Source: an uncultured Victivallis sp. (lineage in GTDB: Bacteria; Verrucomicrobiota; Lentisphaeria; Victivallales; Victivallaceae). Taken from it: 41,258 nucleotides of DNA. The notes below the pieces were generated by a model. The model saw only the letters and a list, made by a program, of their open reading frames with translations, was not told the origin of the DNA and did not search any database. The position numbers were made by a program, and so were the translations under genes. The stretch covers positions 1 through 41,258 of the forward strand of contig CALXOE010000032.1 of NCBI GenBank assembly GCA_944389935.1. The letters run 5' to 3'. The first letter of the stretch is position 1, and each line of letters begins with the position of its first letter. Positions 1 through 8,900 of the stretch are shown here, piece by piece.

Positions 1-115
1 CCGAGACAGCCGAACTGTCGAGCCAGACCGGGCTGCCGTCTGCATGCAGATTGGTCGTGAGCCCGGCAGTTCCCTGTCCGCCGATCACTCTTTCTATCAT
101 CATTTTCCGTTTCAT
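1..115 (-). CDS. 5' end of an unidentified minus-strand gene (runs off the window)
   Basis: An open frame of 38 codons runs from an ATG at 115 to the window edge with no stop. Two further in-frame ATGs lie at 103 and 100. An AGAGGAA stretch directly precedes the first ATG and is about 12 nt upstream of the second, so the second or third ATG may be the real start. The short peptide begins with basic and methionine residues followed by GGQGTAGLTTNLHADG. I do not recognise a family and cannot rule out a chance frame. The evidence is the open frame, the purine-rich site and the position at the head of a non-coding stretch. Confidence 0.4.
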   Translation of the reverse strand, partial: MKRKMMIERVIGGQGTAGLTTNLHADGSPVWLDSSAVS

Positions 116-581
116 TTCCTCTGTTTCCGCAACAAATCCCCTTCCCGATCGGATTCCGTCGACTCCCTGCTCTCAAAAAAACAAAAGTGCCCTCGCCAAC
201 GCAACTACGACAAGGAAACATATTCCGGCGGCTACGCAGAGAGACGTACCCGCACGATATCTTTCCGTCAACGTCATGGTGAAGTGGCAGTTCAGGCGAG
301 GATGCCGATTCCCGGCCGCCATCATTACAGCTTATTTACATTAGTTTCTTCCTCCGTATTTTCGGGATTATCCCTAATTTACTTCAGATTCTGCCGAATG
401 CAAATAAAAACCGGTATCGACACTCTCTTTTTTTCGCCATAACGTCTGTCGCGCCCACGTTGGCGAGGGCTCAAAACAGAATTTTCATTAACTAATACAC
501 CGATTATCCCATTATTCTTGCACTGTTGTGTAAAAAAAACCGTTTTTTTTCAGCTCTTCCCGCGATTTTCCAAGAATAACC
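116..581. other. Non-coding stretch with a 13-bp inverted repeat pair
   Basis: No convincing gene is visible here. Frames of 97 and 132 codons exist, but they have low-complexity, gene-unlike content and no ribosome binding site. The one structured element is a perfect 13-bp inverted repeat, GCCCTCGCCAACG at 189-201 and its complement at 458-470. It encloses about 280 bp and has no obvious target-site duplication. Confidence 0.5.
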
Positions 582-609
582 TTGATTTTCCCCGAATGAT
601 CACTATATT
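582..609 (+). promoter_or_regulatory. tetR promoter
   Basis: TTGATT at 582-587 and TATATT at 604-609 are separated by 16 bp. The 20-bp operator begins at the next base, so a repressor bound there would cover the transcription start. The same layout recurs in front of the ferredoxin-hcp operon. Confidence 0.75.
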
Positions 610-629
610 GTTAGTAAAGTATCACTAAC
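610..629. promoter_or_regulatory. Putative TetR operator, copy 1
   Basis: This is an inverted repeat, GTTAGT-N8-ACTAAC, lying between the -10 box and the tetR start codon. A second copy with the same arms, the same spacing and a shared ATC before the right arm lies at 1289-1308. Two identical-arm copies at the same distance from two -10 boxes are hard to explain by chance. Binding by the adjacent TetR protein is inferred. Confidence 0.78.
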
Positions 630-639
630 GGAGAAGACG

Positions 640-1230
640 ATGAAGTTGACGAAACGGCAAATTGAAATCATCGATGCGGCCCTCGAATTGATTGCCGCTG
701 GTGGAATTCAGAATCTGACGGTCAAGCACCTGGCAGAAGCCCTCGGCATCACGGAGCCGGCCATCTACCGTCATTTCAAAAGCAAGTCCGAAGTCGTGAA
801 AACCATGATTGCCGGTTTCGATGAAGAGGTCGCGCCATCCGAACCGGGACAACATGGATTTGAAGCAGTTGAGGCATTCATCCGCAATCGTTTCCGTCAG
901 GTTGCGGCTCGACCGGCACTGGCGCGGGTGCTCTTTGCCGAGGAGCTTTTTATGGGAGAGGAAGAGTTTTCCGGGCAGATGCTGGCAATGATGCACCGCC
1001 ACAAGGCGGCTCTCGAGCGCCACTTTCAGGAAGCGCAGTCTTGCGGCGAAATCCGTCCGGAAATCCAGAGCGACACGCTCTTCCGCCTCGTATTCGGACC
1101 CGTCCGGCTGCTGATCAAGCAGTGGGGGATGTCCGGCGGCGCTTTCGACCTCGCAACCAAAGGCGATGAACTCATCGCCGCATTGAAACAGATCCTCCGT
1201 CCTGATCCGCAAACCGGGCGTGCAAAATGA
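640..1230 (+). CDS. TetR-family transcriptional repressor
   Basis: A 196-residue protein with the usual TetR layout. An N-terminal helix-turn-helix covers residues 8-50 (the LTVKHLAEALGITEPAIYRHF stretch, ending in the conserved YRHF). A divergent ligand-binding C-terminal domain follows. The start at 640 is preceded by GGAGAAG. The gene sits directly upstream of the ferredoxin-hcp operon on the same strand. Both promoters carry the same GTTAGT-N8-ACTAAC repeat just after the -10 box, so I infer autorepression and repression of hcp. Nitric-oxide or hydroxylamine stress is usually sensed by NsrR, NorR, DNR or HcpR types. A TetR protein in that role would be less usual. The ligand cannot be read from the sequence. 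Confidence 0.9.
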   Translation: MKLTKRQIEIIDAALELIAAGGIQNLTVKHLAEALGITEPAIYRHFKSKSEVVKTMIAGFDEEVAPSEPGQHGFEAVEAFIRNRFRQVAARPALARVLFAEELFMGEEEFSGQMLAMMHRHKAALERHFQEAQSCGEIRPEIQSDTLFRLVFGPVRLLIKQWGMSGGAFDLATKGDELIAALKQILRPDPQTGRAK

Positions 1231-1260
1231 CTTTTTTTACTGCTTCACCTGAAAAAAAAC

Positions 1261-1288
1261 TTGACTTCCCGATCAGCCGGATTATATT
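1261..1288 (+). promoter_or_regulatory. Promoter of the ferredoxin-hcp operon
   Basis: TTGACT at 1261-1266 and TATATT at 1283-1288 are separated by 16 bp and lie 31 bp after the tetR stop codon. The operator copy at 1289-1308 follows immediately, matching the tetR promoter base for base in layout. Confidence 0.8.
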
Positions 1289-1308
1289 GTTAGTTATAGA
1301 TCACTAAC
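1289..1308. promoter_or_regulatory. Putative TetR operator, copy 2
   Basis: GTTAGT-N8-ACTAAC, with arms and spacing identical to copy 1 at 610-629. It lies between the -10 box and the ribosome binding site AAAAAAGGAGAAG of the ferredoxin gene. Confidence 0.78.
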
Positions 1309-1328
1309 ATCAAAAAAGGAGAAGAGCG

Positions 1329-2141
1329 ATGAAACGGAAAATCATAGAGATCGATGAGAAGAAGTGCAACGGCTGCGGGAAATGTATTCCGAACTGTCCG
1401 GAGGGAGCGCTGCAGCTGATCGACGGCAAGGCGCGGCTCGTGAGCGACCTCTTCTGCGACGGACTCGGGGCGTGCATCGGGGAGTGTCCGCTGGGGGCGA
1501 TCCGCGTCGTCGAGCGGGAGGCGGAACCGTATGATGAGCGGCGGGTCATGGAGGGAATCATCCGGCAGGGCGCCGGCACGATCAAAGCCCATCTGGAACA
1601 CCTGCGGAGCCACGGCGAGTTCAAGCTTCTCGAAATTGCGATCGCCTGCCTGAAAGAGCGCGGAATCGCGGTACCGGAGCCCGCGGCTCCGGCGGGACAT
1701 CCGCACGGCGGCTGCCCCGGGATGCTGGCGAAGAAACTGGCGGCAAAACCGGCGGGGAAGCCTGCAGGAGGCGCTTCGGCACTGCGCCAGTGGCCGGTTC
1801 AGCTGAAACTTCTGAATCCGGCGGCGGAGTATTTCGACGATGCCGATCTGCTTGTTTCGGCCGACTGCGTCGCCCATGCGTACGGTTCGTTCCACCGGGA
1901 TCTGCTCGACGGGAAGATTCTGATCATCCTCTGCCCGAAACTCGACAGCGACGTCGATGGATATGTGGAGAAACTTGCGGAGATCTTCCGGCGGCACACA
2001 ATCCGTTCCGTGACGGTAGCGCGCATGGAAGTGCCCTGCTGCGGCGGAACGGTCGAAATCGTGCGCAAGGCGCTGGAAATGGCTGGAAAGAGCCTCGAAA
2101 TCAACGTGAAAACCGTCGGAATCGACGGCGAAATCCAATAA
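1329..2141 (+). CDS. Hcp-associated 4Fe-4S ferredoxin-domain protein
   Basis: A 270-residue protein. The N-terminus (residues 10-60) is a two-cluster ferredoxin module. The first motif is a full C-x2-C-x2-C-x3-C (CNGCGKCIPNCP). The second, CDGLGACIGECP, has only three cysteines because the second position is not Cys. A Pro/Ala/Gly-rich linker containing HPHGGCPG (about 120-155) leads to a C-terminal domain ending with a PCCGG motif near residue 237. The family is commonly encoded next to hybrid cluster protein and is thought to be linked to its electron supply. Here it lies 23 bp upstream of hcp in the same operon. Start chosen at the ATG following AAAAAAGGAGAAGAGCG. Function is inferred from context; the domain calls are strong. 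Confidence 0.88.
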   Translation: MKRKIIEIDEKKCNGCGKCIPNCPEGALQLIDGKARLVSDLFCDGLGACIGECPLGAIRVVEREAEPYDERRVMEGIIRQGAGTIKAHLEHLRSHGEFKLLEIAIACLKERGIAVPEPAAPAGHPHGGCPGMLAKKLAAKPAGKPAGGASALRQWPVQLKLLNPAAEYFDDADLLVSADCVAHAYGSFHRDLLDGKILIILCPKLDSDVDGYVEKLAEIFRRHTIRSVTVARMEVPCCGGTVEIVRKALEMAGKSLEINVKTVGIDGEIQ

Positions 2142-2164
2142 CCTGAAGTTAAGAGGAGGAGATC

Positions 2165-3709
2165 ATGAGCATGTTCTGTTTTCAGTGTCAGGAGGCGTTG
2201 GGGAACACCGGCTGCACCGCTGCGGGCGCCTGCGGAAAAAAGGCTGAAACCGCAAACCGGATGGATGAGCTGCTCCGGCAGCTGAAACTGCTGGCGCTGA
2301 CCCGGAAGCCGGATCGGGAACTCGGCTTGTTCGTCGTGCAGTCGCTTTTCATGACAATCACGAATGCGAACTTCGACGAGGCACGGATCGCGGCGCAGCT
2401 GGAACGGGCGAAAGAACTGACCGGTCCGACCGCCGCGCAGGCACCGCTCGGCGTGCTCTCCTGCGCAAACGAGGACATTCGTTCCCTGCGGGAGCTGCTC
2501 ACGTACGGGCTCAAGGGAATCGCCGCATACGCCGACCACGCCGCAATGCTCGGCAAAGAGGATGACGCGATCTATGAATTCGTCTTCAAGGCGCTCGTGG
2601 CGACCACCCGGGAACTCTCCGCGGAAGAGCTCACCGCTCTCGTGCTCGAGTGCGGCTCCGTCGCGGTAAAAACCATGGCGCTGCTGGACGAAGCCAACAC
2701 CACCACTTACGGGAATCCGGAGATCACGCAGGTGAAGACCGGAGTCGGCAAGCGGCCGGGCATCCTCATTTCCGGGCATGACCTGCGCGATCTGGCGGAA
2801 CTGCTCGAACAGAGCGCCGACTCCGGAATCGACATCTACACCCACAGCGAAATGCTCCCGGCCCATGCCTACCCGGAGTTGAAGAAGTATCCGCACCTCT
2901 ATGGAAATTACGGCAGCGCCTGGCATCGCCAGAACGTCGAATTCGCCGCGTTCAACGGGCCGATTCTGATGACGACCAACTGCATCACGCCGGTTCAGGC
3001 GAGCTACCGCGACCGGATCTTCACCACCGGCATGGCGGGCTATCCGGGCGTGCCGCACATCGCCGACCGGACACCGGGCAAGCCGAAAGATTTCTCGGCG
3101 ATCATCGCCCTCGCGAAACAGTGCCCGCCGCCGGAGCCGCTCGAGGACGGAGTCGTTACTTGCGGATTCGCCCGCAATCAGGTGCTCGCGCTGGCAGACA
3201 AGGTGGTTGAAGCGGTGAAATCCGGAGCGATCCGCCGTTTCGTGGTCATGGCCGGATGCGACGGTCGGCACAAGACGCGCGAATATTTCACGCAGGTCGC
3301 GGAACAGCTGCCGAAAGACACGGTCATCCTGACCGCGGGCTGTGCGAAGTACCGTTACAACAAGCTCAATCTCGGCGACATCGGCGGGATTCCGCGCGTG
3401 CTGGATGCGGGACAGTGCAACGACTGCTACAGTCTTGCGGTCATCGCGTTGAAGCTCAAAGAGGCGTTCGGCCTCGACGACGTGAACAAACTTCCGCTCT
3501 CGTTCGACATCGCCTGGTACGAGCAGAAGGCGGTGGCGGTTCTGCTCGCCTTGCTGGCGCTTGGATTCAAGGGAATCCGGCTCGGGCCGACGCTCCCGGC
3601 GTTCCTCTCGCCCGGAGTGGCAAAAGTTCTGGTCGAGAACTTCGGGATCAAGCCGGTCACCCTCGCGGACCCGGCCTCCGACATCGAAGCGATGATGCAG
3701 GGGAAGTGA
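2165..3709 (+). CDS. hcp: Hybrid cluster protein (hydroxylamine reductase)
   Basis: A 514-residue protein with the diagnostic N-terminal cluster cysteines C5, C8, C17 and C23 (C-x2-C-x8-C-x5-C). It also has conserved blocks of the hybrid-cluster domain: [26 protein letters not shown], the [13 protein letters not shown] region, [11 protein letters not shown] and GQCNDCYS, ending in [13 protein letters not shown]. Hcp is a cytoplasmic Fe-S-O protein that reduces hydroxylamine in vitro and is linked in vivo to NO detoxification or repair of nitrosative damage. The start follows AAGAGGAGGAGATC. The gene is last in the TetR-operator-controlled ferredoxin-hcp operon. Length is slightly below the roughly 540-550 residues of E. 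coli and Desulfovibrio Hcp, but all key blocks are present. Confidence 0.97.
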   Translation: MSMFCFQCQEALGNTGCTAAGACGKKAETANRMDELLRQLKLLALTRKPDRELGLFVVQSLFMTITNANFDEARIAAQLERAKELTGPTAAQAPLGVLSCANEDIRSLRELLTYGLKGIAAYADHAAMLGKEDDAIYEFVFKALVATTRELSAEELTALVLECGSVAVKTMALLDEANTTTYGNPEITQVKTGVGKRPGILISGHDLRDLAELLEQSADSGIDIYTHSEMLPAHAYPELKKYPHLYGNYGSAWHRQNVEFAAFNGPILMTTNCITPVQASYRDRIFTTGMAGYPGVPHIADRTPGKPKDFSAIIALAKQCPPPEPLEDGVVTCGFARNQVLALADKVVEAVKSGAIRRFVVMAGCDGRHKTREYFTQVAEQLPKDTVILTAGCAKYRYNKLNLGDIGGIPRVLDAGQCNDCYSLAVIALKLKEAFGLDDVNKLPLSFDIAWYEQKAVAVLLALLALGFKGIRLGPTLPAFLSPGVAKVLVENFGIKPVTLADPASDIEAMMQGK

Positions 3710-3736
3710 TCGGAATCCATCCCCGCAGGGTTCATG

Positions 3737-3768
3737 GGAGGCGGGGGCGCGTCAGCGTCTCCGCCTCC
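3737..3768. terminator. Strong hairpin between convergent hcp and MFS genes
   Basis: A 14-bp stem (3737-3750 with 3755-3768, two G-U pairs) is closed by a GTCA tetraloop. It lies between the hcp stop and the MFS stop. No T-run follows on either side, so it is not a textbook intrinsic terminator. The stability and position suggest a bidirectional end or an RNA 3' stabiliser. Confidence 0.5.
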
Positions 3769-3803
3769 GCCTCATTCCCGCCGCAGCGGAATGCCGTGGC
3801 GGT

Positions 3804-5201
3804 TCATCGCGGCATCGGCGGCTGATAGGCGGCGTCTCCTCCGCATTTCATGTAGTTCCGGAAAACTTTCAGAAATACCAGAATGGAGAGGAATGCGAGA
3901 AACGCCCCCACCGGAAACAACGAACGATAATCGTGCGCAAGCAAATCAAGCGCGCCCCCCAGCAGCGGCCCCATCACCATCGAACAGAATGAGAGGATCA
4001 ACCCGGCCGCTGAACCGAATTGGGCGAACAACTCCCGCGGCACCAGTCGCGACGGCATCGATGCAGTCAAAGTGAAAAAACAACCGGAAATAACTCCGTG
4101 CAGCACAAAGATGACGCCGAACCAGCGCACATCCGATAAGAGCCCCCACCCCGCGATCATCACCGCCAGATATGCCGCCATGGAGGCGATTCCGCAGCGA
4201 ACCGGATGAAAACGGTCCGCAATCGCCCCAAGCGGATAGCTCAGGATCAGAGAGGCGACATAAGTGATCACCAGATAAAGGCCATACATGCCCATGTCGA
4301 TCCCGAGTTTTTCAGCATACTGGATTGAAAAAAAGTTGATCGGCATAAAGGTGATCGATCCGAGAGCGATCGCCGACATGTACCAGCGATAGTAACCCAT
4401 CGAAAAGCTCTGCCGCAGATATGTGACCGCCGAACGCATGACCCGGACCAAAACCGGCCCGCCCTTTCCGGGAGCGGAACTCTCCTCCTCGGGTGGAGGC
4501 GGATACTCCCCCTCTTTCACCTTGAAGCAGAGCAGCAGAAGCCCGAGCAGATAAAGTGTCCCGATTCCGAGAAAAATCTCCGAAGTGTGAGTCCTCACAC
4601 GCTCAATCAACCAGCCGTTGTAGAGAATACCCGCACCGAGACTGACCATGCGGAACAATCCGAAAAACCGCCCGATCAACTCCTGCGGAACCACATCGTT
4701 GACCAGTGCCCCGAAAAGCGATCCCGACAACGTGGTCCCGAAATCGAGCATCACCCACGCTATGCAGAAAAAGAGCAGCATCCCCGCATGTTCCGAGACC
4801 GCCGGAAGAACCCCGTGCAGCCAGCTGCCGAGAATTCTGGAAAATCCGAGCAGATAAAGCCCCAGCACAATGAAAGGCGTCGTGAACATCAGAAACGGAA
4901 TCCGCCGCCCCCACCTCCCCCGGTGACGGTCGGACAGATAACTGACCGCCGGAGAAAGAAAGAGATTCGTGAAATTCGGAAAGCCGATGATGACAAGTCC
5001 ATAAACCAGTTCCGACACCCCGATCTGCTTGATCAGCAGCGTGGCCGAGGGCGATACCGCACGATCTTTCAGCGCCCATGGAAAATCTCCTCCCAGCAGA
5101 TAGATTCCAAGCAGAAACAATCCCCCCGCCGTGTAGGAGAGCGTGCCGACACGCCAGACCCGCTTCCCGGAAGCGGATTCGTTCATAGAAGCCATTTCCA
5201 T
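3804..5201 (-). CDS. MFS-superfamily transporter, probably for sugars or oligosaccharides
   Basis: A 465-residue integral membrane protein with about twelve hydrophobic segments. After the second segment it has the cytoplasmic loop SYLSDRHRGRWGRRIPF, which matches motif A of the major facilitator superfamily and resembles the DRxRxRWGRR loop of the GPH/sucrose-type cation symporters. A charged central loop (KEGEYPPPPEEESS) splits the two halves. It is the third gene of a minus-strand set behind the PL11 lyase and the pseudopilin, 15 bp after the latter. Uptake of oligosaccharide released by the lyase is the natural inference. Start could be the ATG at 5201 or, better spaced from GGAGACG, the ATG at 5195. 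Substrate is not shown by the sequence. Confidence 0.85.
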   Translation of the reverse strand: MEMASMNESASGKRVWRVGTLSYTAGGLFLLGIYLLGGDFPWALKDRAVSPSATLLIKQIGVSELVYGLVIIGFPNFTNLFLSPAVSYLSDRHRGRWGRRIPFLMFTTPFIVLGLYLLGFSRILGSWLHGVLPAVSEHAGMLLFFCIAWVMLDFGTTLSGSLFGALVNDVVPQELIGRFFGLFRMVSLGAGILYNGWLIERVRTHTSEIFLGIGTLYLLGLLLLCFKVKEGEYPPPPEEESSAPGKGGPVLVRVMRSAVTYLRQSFSMGYYRWYMSAIALGSITFMPINFFSIQYAEKLGIDMGMYGLYLVITYVASLILSYPLGAIADRFHPVRCGIASMAAYLAVMIAGWGLLSDVRWFGVIFVLHGVISGCFFTLTASMPSRLVPRELFAQFGSAAGLILSFCSMVMGPLLGGALDLLAHDYRSLFPVGAFLAFLSILVFLKVFRNYMKCGGDAAYQPPMPR

Positions 5202-5216
5202 CGTCTCCGGAAGCCC

Positions 5217-5933
5217 TTAATCATGAAACACGTAATTGTACACGGCTCCCTTTGCGATGTCTTGAATTGAAATCACTTCGACTCCGCCGTCATTGCGTCC
5301 AGCGACCGCCCGGGTGTTGCCGTTGTGTCGCATGTGGATGCTGCGCTGGGAAGCCGTCGTGCCGAGCTTCCCCCAACTGCTGGAGTTCGGGATATTGTTA
5401 CCGCTCAAAGTGGAACTTTGCAGACTGCTCTCATGATATCCGTTCCGGGTGCTGTCCGCCAGAATGATCCGGCTGCCCTCCAATCTCGCAGGATCGAGAA
5501 AGACGCTGTTGGCGCCATCGGAAGTCAAATCCTGCGCCCCGAGCTGATAATATCCCGTTGCATCCCAGAGTCCGTAAGTCTGATGATAGCCCTCGAAATC
5601 ATCTGGTTGATAGGAGTCGCACATGATCAACGTCTTCCGATCCATGACCGGCTCCGGCAGATAGCTGCTGTTTTTGCAGAGCAGATATCCCCAGTAGCCC
5701 TCTTTGGTACGGATCGATGTATCGGCGGCATTGTACCGACTGGAGGGATAAAACCGGTAGTCCACCGCATACATTCCGAGCGCGAGGGTGATCTGCTTCT
5801 GATTATTGACGCAGTTGCTCGTCCGCGCCCGGGCCCGGGCCTGATTCAATGCCGGAAGCAGCATCGATGCAAGAATCGCGATGATCGCAATCACCACGAG
5901 GAGCTCTATCAAAGTAAAAAAGCGTTTTTTCAT
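5217..5933 (-). CDS. Pseudopilin-like protein with prepilin N-terminus (DUF1559/H-X9-DG type)
   Basis: A 238-residue protein that begins with a short basic leader and the type IV prepilin methylation signature [20 protein letters not shown], followed by the usual NQARARAR helix. The C-terminus has the RHNG...DGG element of the prepilin-type H-X9-DG family, but with 11 rather than 9 residues between His and Asp-Gly. Such proteins are very abundant in Lentisphaerota, Planctomycetes and Verrucomicrobia. They are presumed to be exported and processed by a prepilin peptidase, with no established function. The gene lies 18 bp after the PL11 lyase gene and is preceded by AGGGAGGAATCCGAAG, so it is probably co-transcribed with the lyase and the transporter. 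A surface role in substrate binding is possible but unproven. Confidence 0.88.
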   Translation of the reverse strand: MKKRFFTLIELLVVIAIIAILASMLLPALNQARARARTSNCVNNQKQITLALGMYAVDYRFYPSSRYNAADTSIRTKEGYWGYLLCKNSSYLPEPVMDRKTLIMCDSYQPDDFEGYHQTYGLWDATGYYQLGAQDLTSDGANSVFLDPARLEGSRIILADSTRNGYHESSLQSSTLSGNNIPNSSSWGKLGTTASQRSIHMRHNGNTRAVAGRNDGGVEVISIQDIAKGAVYNYVFHD

Positions 5934-5951
5934 CTTCGGATTCCTCCCTTA

Positions 5952-8900
5952 TTATTTGACCGGTTCCAGATAAAGGTAAGCGAGATTCATGGACCCCGCA
6001 TTGGTATTTTCCATGGTAACAGTAACTTCTCCGGCGGGGAGATCGAAAATCAGCTCCTCTTCTCCGCGTGCAAAACCGTCGAGAACCCACTCCTCCGGCG
6101 AATGACCGAAACCGCCGGTCGGCGCAAAGAGAAACGTTCCGCAATCCCGGCCCGCGACCGTCAGCTTCCGCTCCGCCAGCCGGGAACTGGCGCGCAGCAT
6201 GAGCAGACGGTATTTCCCCGCTTCCGGAATCCGGAACGTCCAGCTCAGCGCATGGCCGTGGTTGTCCCAGCCGAGCATGCAGCCATCCTTTGCCAGCGAG
6301 CGGCCCATTTCGATTTTGACTTCGCCCCCCTTTTCAGAGGAGAACTTCGCGGCGGGAATCCGGATCACGCCCGGAGCAAGAACGCGCTTTTTCTGCATGC
6401 AGAGCGGGACCTGTCCGCGCAGTATCCGGCCTCGGTCGCCCTTTTCCATCAATTCACCGCGGATCAAAAGCCCGTCTTTCACCTTGCCCGAGGCGGTCAC
6501 CCGTGTCACAGAACTGTCGCCGGGAGCGAGGTTGACTTCCCACTCGGAGGGCGTAAGCGTCACCCCGGCAGGGGCTGAAAGCTTCACTTTCCCTGCAAGC
6601 GCCCCCCGGCGCGAAGCAGTGACCGTCACCTGCAGATACGGTTCATCACCCTGGCGGAAAATCAAACTGAAATTATCCGACTCCTGCGTCGGCAGATACG
6701 GCAGACACGCATCGCAGGGATACCCCTGCGCATTGTTCAACACGCCGGTGCGATAGGAGTGCTCCTGTACAAGCGCCGGACGGCGGTCCATGGCCGGAAT
6801 TGCAGTAGTGTAAATTCTGGCCTCACCAGGCATCGAAACGATCACCTCTTCACGCCAGTCGCCGAAAAGATCGGCAGTTGTGACCCAATTCCCCGCAAAC
6901 ATGCCGCCGACTGGGCCGCCACCGAAGTCGCGAATCATGCCTGTGCACTCCTCCTTCTCGAGGTCCGCGTCCCAGTAGATCCCCCGCTTCATCGGGCCGA
7001 CTGAGGCGCCGCGGTTCAGCAGCCGCCCCGACCCTGTGAAGAGCCAGCGACGATCTTTCGATGGACCGCGCCCGTCGAAGTCCAGCCCCATAACCTCCAT
7101 CCCCGGCAGCGTCGGATCCAGATCGATCGCATAACCGTCGTTGACGTGCCAGGTCTGTTCATCGAGTCCCCAGAGAATCCGACCGGTTTTCGCGTCGGCG
7201 ACACAGACACCGTTCTTCTGCTGCGGAGTCTCATAGATGTAGGCTACCTCGAGACCGGGATTTTCCGGCATAATGTCGGAGAGGTACATGTAGTCGTTGT
7301 GTCCCATGCCGGTTGACCAGAGCACACCGCCGTTATCATCGAGCGCCATGCTGCCGAGGAGGATTTCATCTCTGCCGTCCTCATCAAGATCGGCGACGAT
7401 CGTGGCGTGCGCGCCCTGCCCGCGGTATTTTTTCGCAAAACCGTCGTTATCGAACTTCCAGACGTTCTCAAGTTTGCCATCCCGAAGCTGCCACGCTTCG
7501 ACTTTCATGAGTCCGTAGGTGCCGCGCAGCGCCACGACACACGGAGTTTTTCCGTCAAGATAAGCCATGGTGAGCTGATTGCGGCAGGCGAGATTGTAGC
7601 TTTCAAACCCGTCGCGCGACGGCCACGGTGCGCGGGCGATCTCCCGGCCCGTCGCACCCTCGAGAATGACAAGATATTCCGGTCCGGTGTATACGCGCCC
7701 GACCTTGTCGCGCGGATCGCCCTCCCCCATCTTGAGCGCCACCTCCGCCCGGCCGTCGCCGTTGAAGTCATAGACGATGAAAGGCGAATACCAGACGCCG
7801 CGCTCAATCGCCCAGCCAAGGCTCTTTGTCCAGAGCGGGGTACCGTCGGCGCGGAATGCTTCAAGCCGGTAAGGTTCCGGAGTGGGATACCAGTAGGCAT
7901 CCCATGGGTCGATGTTTGCATCGGGCGTCTTGAAAACGTAATCATAAGAGCCGTCTCCATCGAGGTCGCCGACGCCCACACGCATGACGGTCGCTTTCGG
8001 GTCGGAGAGCTTGAACTGGATGAAATTCTGCTTGAGAAGCGCACTCTCACCGGCCTTGCCGGAGAATCCGGCGGCAGGACGTACCGCGTAACGATCGCCG
8101 GGTTGTGCCTCCGGATCGGTGAAATCGCAGGTCTGGATAATCGGCTTTCCGTTCAACCGGGTCTCGCGGCCGTCGCGAATGCGAAACACATCGAAGCCGA
8201 TGTCGGCGGGATCCTCCTTGAGCAGCCGCCAGGAGACATAGGCACCACCACCCTCCCCGCCGGGAATTGCGATCACTCCCCGATCGAGATTTTCCCGGAC
8301 GGGTTCTTTCGCCCATCCCTGAACCGGCGGAGGATTCCCCGGCTCGCGTTCGCGCATGACCTGAAAAAAATCCAGGTACGCCGCCCCGACCCCGGCATCG
8401 TGCCGAAAGCAGTTCGCAGCATAAAATTCGAGGAAACCGGTATCGGATGAGACCCCCTCGAAAATTGTCGCCTTGTCGGAGAACTTCCGAAAATTCTTCC
8501 CGTCCGGGGAAATGCCGTAGCTGCGCCCGCCCGTGCACTCGACCGTGTACTTGACCCCTTTTTCGACTGGAATACGGAACTTCAGCATGGCCGACTCCGG
8601 ATCGGTTGCGGAGCGGTCCGTCTCACAGGCGGAACCGCGCAGCACCTTGCGACCCGACCAGCGGGAGGCATTCACATCTTTTGACCAGAGTTCCCATTTG
8701 CCGCGCTCCGGAACGTCTACTGTCAGAAGTTCGCGGTTCACGACACAATCCTCGGCTTCGAGCCGACGGCTGCTGCCGTCGTCTTTGAGCCAGCTCACAC
8801 CGGGATCGGGATACTTCACCGGCGGCGGCGGAATCGGGACGATTTTTTTCCCGGCGTTCCCCTCTTTCAACCGTTCCAGCGTCACGTAATCGAGATAGAC

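Noticed and set aside
44..442. Plus-strand open frames of 132 and 97 codons at the left edge
   Set aside because: No ribosome binding site, and the translations have no family resemblance. One overlaps the more plausible minus-strand start at 115.
5325..6578. 417-codon plus-strand frame across the pseudopilin and lyase genes
   Set aside because: Arg/Pro-rich shadow of two strong minus-strand genes with signal sequences and family motifs.
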